From contig JAJFGN010000068.1 in assembly GCA_021776115.1 (NCBI GenBank), positions 64,665-128,664 on the forward strand: a DNA stretch of 64,000 bases, read 5' to 3'. The notes under the pieces were generated by a model. It was not told the origin of the DNA. It saw nothing but the letters and a program-made list of their open reading frames with translations, and did no database searches. Position 1 is the first letter of the stretch; every line of letters starts with the position of its first letter. Positions 27,575 through 35,388 of this stretch are shown one piece after another. The translations under genes and the position numbers were made by a program. The DNA comes from Kiloniellaceae bacterium. GTDB taxonomy: Bacteria; Pseudomonadota; Alphaproteobacteria; Kiloniellales; J153.

Positions 27575-28183
27575 ATGACCAAGAATGTCAGCGACGTCGC
27601 CTTTAGTCCCGCCGTCAAAGCGCAGCAGGAGCGCCTTGGTTCGCGCGCCGGCTATGCGCACATGGAAAAGAAAGGCGGCTGGCGTCAAAAAGTGTCAGAC
27701 GACCTCGCGGCCTTCTTGGCGGAACGCGATTCCTTCTACCTTTCAACCAGCAATGCCGAGGGCCAGCCCTACATCCAGCATCGCGGCGGACCCAAAGGAT
27801 TCCTCAAGGTGTTGGACGACAGCCGGCTGGCCTTCGCCGAATTCAGTGGCAACAAGCAATACATCACGCTTGGAAACCTGAGCGACAACCCGCGCGCCTT
27901 CATCTTCCTGATGGATTACGCCAATCGGCGCCGGATCAAGATTTGGGGCCGTGCCGAGTACGTCGAAGACGATCCCTGGCTGCTCGAAAAACTGCTCGAT
28001 CCCTCCTATCGAGGGGTGCCGGAGCGCGCCATCGTGCTTCACGTCGAAGCCTGGGACATCAACTGCCCGCAGCACATCGTCCGCCGCTACACAGAGGACG
28101 ATGTCGCCGGCGCCGTCGGTAAGCTGCAAAACCGTATCGCGGAATTAGAAGCAGAGGTCGCGACGTTGCGCGCTGAAGCTTAG
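27575..28183 (+). CDS. Pyridoxamine 5'-phosphate oxidase family protein (FMN-binding split barrel)
   Basis: A 202-residue flavoprotein-like split barrel. Seen are FYLSTSNAEGQPYIQHRGGPKGFLKVLDDSRLAFAEFSGNKQYI and NPRAFIFLMDYANRRRIKIWGRAEYVED, as in the general-stress and MSMEG_3380-like PNPOx group. A short C-terminal coiled coil follows (KLQNRIAELEAEVATLRAE). It follows the DJ-1/PfpI gene. It is not the biosynthetic PdxH. A role as an FMN- or F420-type reductase in detoxification is an inference. Confidence 0.85.
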   Translation: MTKNVSDVAFSPAVKAQQERLGSRAGYAHMEKKGGWRQKVSDDLAAFLAERDSFYLSTSNAEGQPYIQHRGGPKGFLKVLDDSRLAFAEFSGNKQYITLGNLSDNPRAFIFLMDYANRRRIKIWGRAEYVEDDPWLLEKLLDPSYRGVPERAIVLHVEAWDINCPQHIVRRYTEDDVAGAVGKLQNRIAELEAEVATLRAEA

Positions 28184-28185
28184 CA

Positions 28186-28665
28186 TCACCCGCCTGGCTC
28201 CATCGATTGATACTTGCCGTGCCAGTGCACCAATGGCCGTCCGTTCGGATCGTATTCGAAGCGCATAACTTCGCCGACGAAGATGATGTGGTCGCCGCCT
28301 TCGTAGGTGTGGCGAATCCGGCATTCGAACTTGGCCAGCGCGTCGTGCAGGATCGGACAACCGGTATCCCAGATGTCGTAACCCACGTTCGACCATTTGT
28401 CCTCGCTGGCTTGAGCGAAGCGGTGGCAGAGTTCCTGCTGGTCATCTCGCAGGATGTTGACCGCGAAAGTCTCGCTCGCGAGGAAGGCTTGCAGGCTATA
28501 TGACCGCCGGTTCAGGCTGAACAGGACCAGCGGCGGGTCGATCGAGACCGAGTTGAAGGAGTTGGCGGTGAGGCCGATTGGCGTGCCGCCGGGTCCCGGC
28601 GCGCTGATGACCGTGATCCCGGTCGCGAAGCAGCCAAGCGCCTGCCTGTATTGTATTGGGTCCAC
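28186..28665 (-). CDS. Flavin reductase family protein
   Basis: A 159-residue FMN-binding split-barrel flavin reductase. The N-terminus MDPIQYRQALGCFATGITVI, then GLTANSFNSVSIDPPLVLFSL and the HHIF-type stretch DHIIFVGEVMRFEYDP, are typical of the small reductase component that supplies FMNH2 or FADH2 to monooxygenases. No monooxygenase is adjacent. It lies 19 bases after the AcuI-like gene on the same strand and is probably co-transcribed with it. It ends two bases from the convergent PNPOx gene. Confidence 0.9.
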   Translation of the reverse strand: MDPIQYRQALGCFATGITVISAPGPGGTPIGLTANSFNSVSIDPPLVLFSLNRRSYSLQAFLASETFAVNILRDDQQELCHRFAQASEDKWSNVGYDIWDTGCPILHDALAKFECRIRHTYEGGDHIIFVGEVMRFEYDPNGRPLVHWHGKYQSMEPGG

Positions 28666-28684
28666 GGGGCTCCCTGATACTGGG

Positions 28685-29689
28685 TCAGGCGTTGACGTCG
28701 ATCACGAGGCGGCCGCGCACCTGGCCCTTCAGAATTTCTTGGCCGAGCGTCATGAGATCGCCAAGCGCCGCGGTCTCCGTCATGGCGTCCAGTTTGTCCA
28801 TCGGCAGATCCTTGACCAACCGGGCCCAGGCCGCCCGGCGGCGCGCCTGGGGGCACATGACCGAATCGATCCCCAGAAGGTTCACGCCGCGCAGCAGGAA
28901 GGGCAGCACGGTGGTCTCCAGGGTACTGCCCCCGGCCAGCCCAACCGCGGCGACGGCGCCGTTGTGGGCGGTTTCGGCCAAGACGTGCGCCAGCGTTGTC
29001 CCACCGACCGAATCGATGCAGCCGGCCCAACGTTCGCGCGCCAAGGGACGCTTCGAGACCTCAGCCAACTCGGCCCGCTCGACAATACTGGTCGCGCCCA
29101 GGCCGCGCAGATAGTCGTGGGCTTCCTGGCGGCCGGTAGAGGCCGCGACCTTATAGCCGAGGCTGGCCAGCAGAGTGACCGCGACCGAGCCGACCCCGCC
29201 GGCGGCGCCGGTTACCAGGACCTCGCCGCACTCAGTACTCCGGGCGGGCGTGATTCCATGCTCTTCCAGGGCCATGACCGCGAACATGGCGGTGATTCCG
29301 GCGGTGCCCAGGGCCATGGCGCGCTTGGCGGTCAGGCCCTCCGGCAGAGACACCAGCCAATCGCCCTTTACCCGGGCCTTCTGGGCATAGCCGCCCCAGG
29401 TCATCTCGCCGACGCGCCAACCGGTCGAAACGACCCGGTCTCCCGGTTTGTAGTCTGGATGATCGCTGGCCTCGACAACACCGGCGAAATCGACCCCCGG
29501 CACGTGGGGGTAGGTGCGAACCAGGCGGCCGACGCCGTTCAGGATCATGCCGTCCTTGTAGTTCAGGGTCGAATACTCGACCGCGACGGTGACCGCATCT
29601 TCAAGGTCCGGCAGCCGGGCCTCGTCGAGGTTCTGAATTTCGGCCGTTACCTTCCCATCCGATTCTTCTAGCAAGATTGCCTTGAACAT
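28685..29689 (-). CDS. acuI: MDR-family NADPH reductase, AcuI/YhdH type (acrylyl-CoA reductase-like)
   Basis: A 334-residue zinc-free medium-chain reductase of the YhdH/YhfP/AcuI branch. Marks are STLNYKDGMILNGVGRLVRTYPHVPGVDFAGVV, VSTGWRVGEMTWGGYAQKARV, the NADPH site VLVTGAAGGVGSVAVTLLA and the NLLGIDSVMCPQARR motif. AcuI reduces the toxic acryloyl-CoA made in DMSP and 3-hydroxypropionate metabolism. No DMSP-lyase gene is nearby, so this may be a housekeeping detoxifier. Flavin reductase follows in the same operon. Confidence 0.88.
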   Translation of the reverse strand: MFKAILLEESDGKVTAEIQNLDEARLPDLEDAVTVAVEYSTLNYKDGMILNGVGRLVRTYPHVPGVDFAGVVEASDHPDYKPGDRVVSTGWRVGEMTWGGYAQKARVKGDWLVSLPEGLTAKRAMALGTAGITAMFAVMALEEHGITPARSTECGEVLVTGAAGGVGSVAVTLLASLGYKVAASTGRQEAHDYLRGLGATSIVERAELAEVSKRPLARERWAGCIDSVGGTTLAHVLAETAHNGAVAAVGLAGGSTLETTVLPFLLRGVNLLGIDSVMCPQARRRAAWARLVKDLPMDKLDAMTETAALGDLMTLGQEILKGQVRGRLVIDVNA

Positions 29690-29789
29690 CGTCTGTCTTT
29701 CTCCGTTATGGGTCTATGGCTTCCGATTCAGCCCGGCCAACTTTACACAAGGCAAGCCGTCTATGTTGCAAAGCAGCGTACTCGACCCC

Positions 29790-29818
29790 TTGTCAGATAA
29801 CAATAAATACCCCATATT
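29790..29818 (+). promoter_or_regulatory. Candidate promoter of the small RNA
   Basis: TTGTCA and CATATT with a 17-base spacer, oriented towards the TTTCCTCCCT small-RNA region. The predicted start point is about 7 bases downstream of the -10. Confidence 0.4.
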
Positions 29819-29824
29819 GTGCAT

Positions 29825-29925
29825 TGCGGCATATTTGATGGGCGCCCGCCCGTCGTTTGCCGTACGCCTGTTAGGCGTTTCCTCCCTAAACTTGGGCCGT
29901 GCCTCGTGCACGGCCTTTCTTTCTT
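29825..29925 (+). ncRNA. mmgR: Candidate MmgR / alpha-r8 family small RNA
   Basis: An intergenic plus-strand element between two minus-strand genes. It shows a stem-loop (ACGCC-TGTTA-GGCGT), then an unpaired 10-mer TTTCCTCCCT. A rho-independent terminator follows, GGCCGTGC-CTCGT-GCACGGCC plus TTTCTTTCTT. The exact UUUCCUCCCU 10-mer in a single-stranded stretch before the terminator is, as I recall, the conserved mark of the alphaproteobacterial alpha-r8 (MmgR/suhB RNA, RF00519) family, which is about 77-100 nt long. MmgR binds Hfq and limits polyhydroxybutyrate storage in Sinorhizobium. The 5' end is inferred from the promoter. Assignment needs a covariance-model hit. Confidence 0.65.
29895..29925 (+). 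terminator. Rho-independent terminator of the small RNA
   Basis: An 8-bp perfect stem with a 5-base loop followed by TTTCTTTCTT. The T-tract orientation is plus, which fits no protein gene here and supports a plus-strand RNA. Confidence 0.75.
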
Positions 29926-29941
29926 CAGGCGCCCCAGACGA

Positions 29942-30511
29942 TTATCCCGCCGGCGCCGGTTCCGGCAGGCTTGTCTCGCCGTCGCCCAGGGCGCGCTGCA
30001 GGATCACGCTATCGACCCAGCGTCCGAACTTGAAGCCGACGGCGGACAGCGTACCGGCGTGCCGGAATCCAAAGGATTCGTGCAGGCGGATCGAGGGCCA
30101 ATTCTCGCTGTCGCCGATAATCGCGATCATCTGCCGGCAGCCCAAGTCCGTGCAGCGCCGAATCAAGTCCTCCAAGAGGGCTTTGCCCAGTCCCTTGCCA
30201 ATCGCCTCGGGCGCAATATAGAGCGAATTCTCGACTGAAAAACGGTAGGCGGGCCGGGTCCTATACGGCCCGGCATAGGCATAGCCTTGAACCCCGCCGC
30301 CATCTTGCTCCGCCACCAGAAAGGGTAAGCCCCGCGCCAGGATAGCCTGGAACCGGCGCTCCATCTCCTCCAGCTCCGGGGGCGTCTCTTCGAAGGACGC
30401 GAGGCCATGGCGCACGTGGTGGGCATAAATCGCCGTAATCGCTCTCAGATCGCCGGCCTTGGCGCCGCGCACCCGGATCGGGCCGCGAGCGGCCGGTACG
30501 GGCCCGGTCAT
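29942..30511 (-). CDS. GNAT N-acetyltransferase, phosphinothricin acetyltransferase (Bar/PAT)-like
   Basis: A 189-residue GNAT enzyme of the PAT/MddA group, known to acetylate phosphinothricin, methionine sulfoximine or similar amino-acid analogues. Seen are ITAIYAHHVRHGLASFEETPP, GYAYAGPYRTRPAYRFSVENSLYI, the CoA loop GKGLGKALLEDLI and IAIIGDSENWPSIRLHESFGF. The start MTGPVPAARG overlaps the N-formylglutamate amidohydrolase stop by ATGA, so the genes are coupled; an upstream in-frame ATG lies inside that gene and is rejected. Confidence 0.9.
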   Translation of the reverse strand: MTGPVPAARGPIRVRGAKAGDLRAITAIYAHHVRHGLASFEETPPELEEMERRFQAILARGLPFLVAEQDGGGVQGYAYAGPYRTRPAYRFSVENSLYIAPEAIGKGLGKALLEDLIRRCTDLGCRQMIAIIGDSENWPSIRLHESFGFRHAGTLSAVGFKFGRWVDSVILQRALGDGETSLPEPAPAG

Positions 30512-31392
30512 GCCGCGATTTTCGAGCCGGAAATGCCGCCCAAGGCGGCAATCACCAAACGGAGGTCTTCCTTGAGGCCGGCCATCGCGGGCGCCCGGCA
30601 TATCTTGGTTTCGTCCATGTACAGCGCTCTGTTGATCTCAATCTGCAGGCCGTGCACGCCTTCCCTGGGCCGCCCGTAGTGCCGCGTGACGAACCCGCCT
30701 GAATAAGGCGAATTACGCGCCACGCTATATCCCATGCCGCGCAACGCCGCTTCGGCAACCTCGATGACGGCCGGCGCACACGACCTGCCGTGGCAATCGC
30801 CGAGCACGAAGTCGATTCGGCCGCGGCCTCGACCGCAGCCATTCGTTCCGCCGCAGGACGGCATGGAGTGGCAATCGATCAGAATGCAGCCATCGAAATT
30901 CATGCGGGTCCGCTCCACCAGGCTGGCTAGGGCCCGGTGATACGGCCAATAGTAGCGCCGCAACCGGCGTAGGGCTTCATCGAACGATAGCTTGCCGTGG
31001 TAAATATCGGTGCCGTTGGCGACCACTCTCGCGATCGTCCCCAGGCCCGCCACGACGCGGGGGGACATCGTGTTGGCATAGGATGGTAAGGTATCCTCGA
31101 ACATCGTGGGGTCGAGCTCGAAGGGTTCCCGGTTCGCGTCGATGAAGGCGCGTGGAAACAAGGCCCGGATCAGCGGCGCGCCGAGCCGCGGCGCCCAGGC
31201 AAACAACTCGTCGACGAAGCTGTCTTCCGATCGGCGCAGGACCAGGGGGTCGAGCCGCGACGCGGCGAGGAATTCCGGCCGGTAGTTCGCGCCGCTGTGC
31301 GGGGAGGCGAAAACGAGCGGCAGTGTCTGACGCTCCGGCGTCAGAATCTCGTGCGGCGTGTCGTCAATGTCGAACGGCGTTTCGACGTCCAT
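30508..31392 (-). CDS. N-formylglutamate amidohydrolase family protein
   Basis: A 294-residue member of the HutG-type N-formylglutamate amidohydrolase family (M14-like zinc fold). Seen are LVFASPHSGANYRPEFLAAS, RSEDSFVDELFAWAPRLGAP, FIDANREPFELDPTMF, ILIDCHSMPS with a metal-type His, and GVHGLQIEINRALYMDE. The rest of the histidine-degradation pathway is absent, so the real substrate may differ. It is coupled to the Bar-like acetyltransferase and diverges from cpdR. Confidence 0.88.
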   Translation of the reverse strand: MDVETPFDIDDTPHEILTPERQTLPLVFASPHSGANYRPEFLAASRLDPLVLRRSEDSFVDELFAWAPRLGAPLIRALFPRAFIDANREPFELDPTMFEDTLPSYANTMSPRVVAGLGTIARVVANGTDIYHGKLSFDEALRRLRRYYWPYHRALASLVERTRMNFDGCILIDCHSMPSCGGTNGCGRGRGRIDFVLGDCHGRSCAPAVIEVAEAALRGMGYSVARNSPYSGGFVTRHYGRPREGVHGLQIEINRALYMDETKICRAPAMAGLKEDLRLVIAALGGISGSKIAA

Positions 31393-31636
31393 GATCCCGC
31401 CCAGGCCAGTTGCACCGCAACTGTTTAGAAGAAACTGGCGGCGCTGTCATTGTCCTTTCGTCTGGGGCCCGCTGGCGTGGGCGCGTGCCGCCCCCGGCAA
31501 CCCGTGCCGGGTCAATCGGGTCCGGTCGATCGGATGGGGGCCGTTAATGACTATTTTAGACTAAGACACTTAGGTATAGTCGCCCCATGGCTCTTTGGGG
31601 CCTGCATTTACTCGTTCCCCCCGGCAGTTAGGCCCG

Positions 31637-31996
31637 ATGGCAAATATTCTGATCGCGGAAGACGACAACAGCATGCGCGAATTTCTGGCCAAGGCGCTCC
31701 GCCGCGCCGGTCACGAAGTCGTTGCCGTGGGGGACGGGCTTGACGCCTTGGCTCAGGTGACGGACACGAACTTCGACCTTCTATTAGCGGATGTCGTGAT
31801 GCCGGGCCTGGACGGGATCGAGGTGGCTCGGCGCGCGACCAAGAAGCAGCCCGGCCTCAAGGTAATGTTCATTACCGGATTCGCCGCTGTCGCCCTGAGG
31901 GCGCGCGAACAAAGCCCCAAGGACGCCCGCGTCCTGTCAAAACCGTTTCACCTGCGCGACCTGGTCGATCAGGTCGACGTCATGCTTCAGGTCTGA
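31637..31996 (+). CDS. cpdR: Response regulator CpdR
   Basis: A 119-residue stand-alone receiver domain. The phospho-acceptor is Asp52 (LLLADVVMPGLDGIEVARRA), with acidic partners Glu8-Asp9-Asp10, Thr80 and Lys102. The stretch LKVMFITGFAAVALRAREQS and the end LSKPFHLRDLVDQVDVML are near-identical to CpdR. In Caulobacter, unphosphorylated CpdR localises ClpXP to the pole and primes substrates such as CtrA and PopA-bound proteins; phosphate comes from CckA-ChpT. I set the start at MANILIAEDDNSM, as an upstream start would add a foreign tail. A tRNA-Val follows. Confidence 0.94.
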   Translation: MANILIAEDDNSMREFLAKALRRAGHEVVAVGDGLDALAQVTDTNFDLLLADVVMPGLDGIEVARRATKKQPGLKVMFITGFAAVALRAREQSPKDARVLSKPFHLRDLVDQVDVMLQV

Positions 31997-32149
31997 TACC
32001 GCTTCCACCGAAGCTTTAATGGCGCCCTATTAGCCGGGCTTGAAATGTCCGGGGCGATGGTGTTACTTGGCCTCAGCCTTGGGGTCGGCCATTCCTAATT
32101 TTGGCTGGCGTCTTGGGGCTTTTCTCGAACCATCCTTACCGGCCGGTTT

Positions 32150-32224
32150 GGGCGCATAGCTCAGCGGGAGAGCGCTACGTTGACATCGTAGAGGTCCCTG
32201 GTTCAATCCCAGGTGCGCCCACCA
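32150..32224 (+). tRNA. tRNA-Val (anticodon GAC)
   Basis: A complete cloverleaf. The acceptor stem is GGGCGCA/TGCGCCC with discriminator A and an encoded CCA. The D arm is GCTC/GAGC, and the anticodon stem CTACG/CGTAG closes the loop TTGACAT, which places GAC at the anticodon. The T arm is CCTGG-TTCAATC-CCAGG. It lies about 150 bases after cpdR, a linkage seen in other alphaproteobacteria. Confidence 0.97.
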
Positions 32225-32583
32225 CCACAACCCAAGAGAGTCTTAGGGCCCCTTCGTTTTCCCCTGCCTTTGCCTTGCCTGGGCCCCGCCGGGCGCTAGT
32301 CTTGGGTGCGCGCGGGTGGTTTCGCACCGGTGTTTTGGAAAAGGGAGGTTCGCGATGTCCCGGCCCGGCTTCGTCCCCTGGGCACGTTCGGCGCATAAAG
32401 GGCCGGATCGAACGCGGGCGGTCCTAAGCGCGCGCCGATCCAGGCGGCGGCAACTTTTTTTATTTCCCTGTTCTCAGGGAATAACAGGGAATTCTCTAAA
32501 AGGAGAAAAAAGGCCATGAGCGACCGGACGGCTGCCTGCCGGACACGCCGGCGAGCGGTCTCGACTACGACTCGCGCGGCGGT
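32225..32583. other. Gene-poor stretch after tRNA-Val with an unsupported short frame
   Basis: About 360 bases between tRNA-Val and the convergent CHAP gene. A short plus-strand frame (about 54 codons, ATG at 32355 with GGGAGG upstream) ends next to a hairpin-repeat element, but its Arg/Pro-rich product looks like random GC-rich translation. I do not call it a gene. The notable content is the CAGGGAAT repeat listed separately. Confidence 0.5.
32464..32492. repeat. Overlapping hairpins built on CAGGGAAT repeats, downstream of tRNA-Val
   Basis: TTCCCTG-TTCT-CAGGGAA forms one perfect hairpin. The same left arm extended (TTCCCTGTT) also pairs perfectly with a second copy (AACAGGGAA) 10 bases further on. 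CAGGGAAT occurs twice in direct orientation with a 10-base period. It is much more A/T-rich than its surroundings. It may be a mutually exclusive hairpin switch, a terminator or a fragment of a dispersed element. Confidence 0.6.
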
Positions 32584-33366
32584 TCAGCCGCGCCGCGAAT
32601 CCTCGTACCAGGTATCCCTGGAGAGGTTTTCGTAACGGGTTCGGCGCGGGGTCGGATTCGAGGGTTGGACCCTTGGATCCGCGCGGCCTGTCCCAACGAA
32701 ATCTCCGCCGCTTTCGCGTACCGAATACGATACGGGACTAACCGGTGCCGGGACCGCGTCCAGGACTCCTTGGAACGCCGGCCGCCGCCGGGGCATCGGG
32801 ACCGGTTTCAAGCCAGCCATCCGGACCCCCGGTTTCCCCGCATAGATAAATCCCTGCGCGGCATAGGTGCCCGAGCCGAAGCGGCCGCCCGGTGTGTACC
32901 AGACCCGAACCGCCGACCAGTCGTTCTTGGGGGATACGTCTAGGACTGCGGTATTCAAGTGGATGCGGCCGCGGTTCAGCCAGTTCGCCTGATCCACAAC
33001 GATCGTTCGCTCATCCACGATGCGTCTCACCACCGCCAGGTGCCCCAGGCGCAGACGATCGGTTTTTTTCATGACCAGGACGGCGCCGACGCGCGGTTCC
33101 TGCCCGCGGTCGAAGCGGCCCTTAGCGGATCGCCACCAGGTCCAGGCGTCGCCGCGAATCGGAATGCCGGAGATTTTGCGGGCGTAGGGCACACACTGGA
33201 GAGGGCGCGACGCCGAAACGATTTTCGCCGAGGCCTTAAAGCTCTTCTCTAGCGCGGCATTGCTAGGCATGGAGGTCGCAAATGCTGGCGCCGCACTGCT
33301 CAAGAGCGCGATGCCGAACCCAGCGGCAAACGCGCCCAACCTTGCGATCTTTAGCCAGATTCGCAC
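32584..33366 (-). CDS. Secreted CHAP-domain amidase-like protein
   Basis: A 260-residue exported protein. The signal peptide ends near residue 30 (LLSSAAPAFA). The CHAP (NlpC/P60-like) domain follows, with Cys58 in LQCVPYARKISGI and His109 in RLGHLAVVRRIV, then VVDQANW. The C-terminal 70 residues are Pro/Arg-rich and look unstructured. CHAP domains cut peptidoglycan peptides, so a cell-wall role in the periplasm is likely. It is convergent with the tRNA region and 84 bases from the next gene upstream. Confidence 0.87.
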   Translation of the reverse strand: MRIWLKIARLGAFAAGFGIALLSSAAPAFATSMPSNAALEKSFKASAKIVSASRPLQCVPYARKISGIPIRGDAWTWWRSAKGRFDRGQEPRVGAVLVMKKTDRLRLGHLAVVRRIVDERTIVVDQANWLNRGRIHLNTAVLDVSPKNDWSAVRVWYTPGGRFGSGTYAAQGFIYAGKPGVRMAGLKPVPMPRRRPAFQGVLDAVPAPVSPVSYSVRESGGDFVGTGRADPRVQPSNPTPRRTRYENLSRDTWYEDSRRG

Positions 33367-33450
33367 CGAGATCTCCCCCCAAGTAGGTGGACTATAGCGA
33401 AGCGATCCCGGTGCGCAACGTCAATTCGTAACCAAAGTCGGCGTCATCGG

Positions 33451-33717
33451 CTAAGGCTGACCGGCAGCGCCCGCCGTATCGCTTAAGAGCTCGTAGAAAG
33501 ACGGGTCGGCCAAGGTGTCGCAGGAGATTGTCTTGCAGCGCAGGGGATCGTCTACCTTGACCAGGCGTGCGTGAGGTATGGGCGCATTCCCCGCTTTGAC
33601 GGTGCCTACTTCCCAAATTACGTGCCGGTACTGCGTGCTTGGGCGCTGTACATAACGCTGGCCTTCGCGGACCGTCCATTTCTTCGCCATCTGCTTCGCT
33701 CCCGTTGCGTGCGCCAA
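33451..33717 (-). CDS. Small conserved-looking hypothetical protein
   Basis: An 88-residue frame; the likelier start is the internal MAKKWTVREGQRYVQRP, giving 79 residues. The N-terminal part (QRYVQRPSTQYRHVIWEVGTVKAGNAPIPHARLVKVDDP) reads like a compact beta-rich domain, and two cysteines follow (RCKTISCDTL). No signal peptide or membrane segment. I do not recognise the family. Codon usage and the tight location between CHAP and MATE genes favour a real gene. Confidence 0.6.
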   Translation of the reverse strand: MAHATGAKQMAKKWTVREGQRYVQRPSTQYRHVIWEVGTVKAGNAPIPHARLVKVDDPLRCKTISCDTLADPSFYELLSDTAGAAGQP

Positions 33718-33782
33718 GATACGACGGCGCCAGCTTGGGCGCTTCGTGGTTAAAATTCCTTTACGCTATTGCGGGTTCGCGG

Positions 33783-35168
33783 TTACGCCACGTGTACGGT
33801 GTGCCGGGTGACAATCTGAAACCGCCAGGCAAGCAGGACGCCTGCGCACAACAGCCCGGCGAACAAGGCCCAAAAAAGCCCGACGATGCTGGCGGATTCC
33901 GATCGCAACACCGCGTAGGCGAGAGGTACGGAGACAACCCAAAATGACAACGCATAAATGAGACTTGGCAACACGACGTCTCCGGTTCCACGCAAGGCGC
34001 CAAGAACAACAGCCTGAGTGCCGTCCACAAGCACGATCGCGCTAGCGACCAACAAGGCCGGAATGGCAAGCGTCAAGACGGCGGCATCCGAGGTGTAGAG
34101 TGAGGCGATCCCCGGGCCGGAAATAGCGATCGCTAAGGCGATCCCGACCATCAGCACTGAGACCATGCCGATGCCCGTCCAACCCGCCAGGGCGGCGCCG
34201 TGGCGGTCCCTTCGGCCGACCGCGTTGGCGACCCGCACGGAGGTTGCGGTCGACAGTCCGATCGAGAGCATGAACACCAACATCACGACGTTGAAGGCGA
34301 TCTGATAGGCCGCCAGCGGTAGCTCGCCCAGCCGGCCCGCAAAAATCGTCACTGTCGAGAAGCACGCGCTTTCCAGTGCGGCCGCGACGGAAAGCGGCGC
34401 GCCGATCCTCAGCAGCTTAAGCGCCGTCGAATAATGACCCCAGGCCCTGAGTGCAATGCCGTATAGACCTCGATCGGGCATGGTCAGAACGTAGCCGATC
34501 AGAAAGGCCAGCATTGCCCAACGGGTCAATGTGGTCGCAAGCGAGGCGCCGGCGGCGCCCATCTCCGGCGCACCGAGATGGCCGAAAATCAGGACCCAGT
34601 TTAAAAGGGCGTTTAGCAGGTTCGCGCTTAAAGCCACGATCATCCCGGGCGCCGGCCGACCGAGCCCCTCAAGAAAGAAAGTCGTCGCGATAAACATCAG
34701 AATCGCAGGCATGCCGGGCGCGAACATGGCCAGGGACGCCCCGCCGCCGCTCGCCACGCTCGCCGATTGACCAAATAGCAGCAAAACATCCTCGCCCCAC
34801 ATCATCGCGGTGCCCGAAATCAGGCCCATCGCCCCGGCGATGAAGAGGCCGGAGAGCCAGATGGCCCCGGCATTGGAGGTTCGCCCCGCCCCATCGGCTT
34901 GGGCGGTTAGGATTATAGTTCCGACAAGCAGGCCAATTCCGACCACAAGCAAAGTTATATGCGGCGCCAGGCTGATGGCGTAATGGGCCAGTTCTTGAGC
35001 CCCTGAGCGCCCCACCATCATCGAATCAACCGAGATCATGATGACAAGGCCCGCCCGACCGAACATTACCGGAACAGCCAGCCGCAAGCTGCGGATTACG
35101 TGCTGCGAAAGCGGTATGCGCGGCACAGAGCGCGCTTCGGAATCCGAGGTTTCCCGGGCGGCGGTCAT
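33783..35168 (-). CDS. MATE family efflux transporter
   Basis: A 461-residue NorM-like multidrug and toxin exporter with about twelve membrane helices. Family features are LAVPVMFGRAGLVIMISVDSMMVG in the first repeat, FLEGLGRPAPGMIVALSANLLNALLNWVLIFG and GLSTATSVRVANAVGRRD in the second. The length is typical. It should exchange cations such as Na+ or H+ for organic drugs. No regulator lies next to it. Confidence 0.92.
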   Translation of the reverse strand: MTAARETSDSEARSVPRIPLSQHVIRSLRLAVPVMFGRAGLVIMISVDSMMVGRSGAQELAHYAISLAPHITLLVVGIGLLVGTIILTAQADGAGRTSNAGAIWLSGLFIAGAMGLISGTAMMWGEDVLLLFGQSASVASGGGASLAMFAPGMPAILMFIATTFFLEGLGRPAPGMIVALSANLLNALLNWVLIFGHLGAPEMGAAGASLATTLTRWAMLAFLIGYVLTMPDRGLYGIALRAWGHYSTALKLLRIGAPLSVAAALESACFSTVTIFAGRLGELPLAAYQIAFNVVMLVFMLSIGLSTATSVRVANAVGRRDRHGAALAGWTGIGMVSVLMVGIALAIAISGPGIASLYTSDAAVLTLAIPALLVASAIVLVDGTQAVVLGALRGTGDVVLPSLIYALSFWVVSVPLAYAVLRSESASIVGLFWALFAGLLCAGVLLAWRFQIVTRHTVHVA

Positions 35169-35388
35169 GGCGGGGAAACCTCCCAGAGATGAGGGCCGAT
35201 CGCTCGAGCGCGGCCCCTCCAGCGTGAAACCGGCCGGTTAACGGCCATTTTACCAAAATTGCCTATTCTTGGACATGGCGCAAAGTCGGTTGATGTCTGC
35301 CGGTTCGAGTAGTGGGCTTGGCGCCGCGCCGGCCTAGGATTTCTCGGTGTGGCCCGTTTGCCCAGCTTAGGGCTTAGGAGCAAGTTTC

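Noticed and set aside
32355-32519. A 54-codon plus-strand frame with a fair ribosome site after tRNA-Val
   Set aside because: The product is Arg/Pro-rich with no recognisable fold, and it runs across the hairpin repeat, so random translation is likelier.
32150-32583. tRNA-Val as an integration site of a mobile island
   Set aside because: No integrase and no duplicated tRNA 3' end was found within the window; only the repeat element is suggestive.
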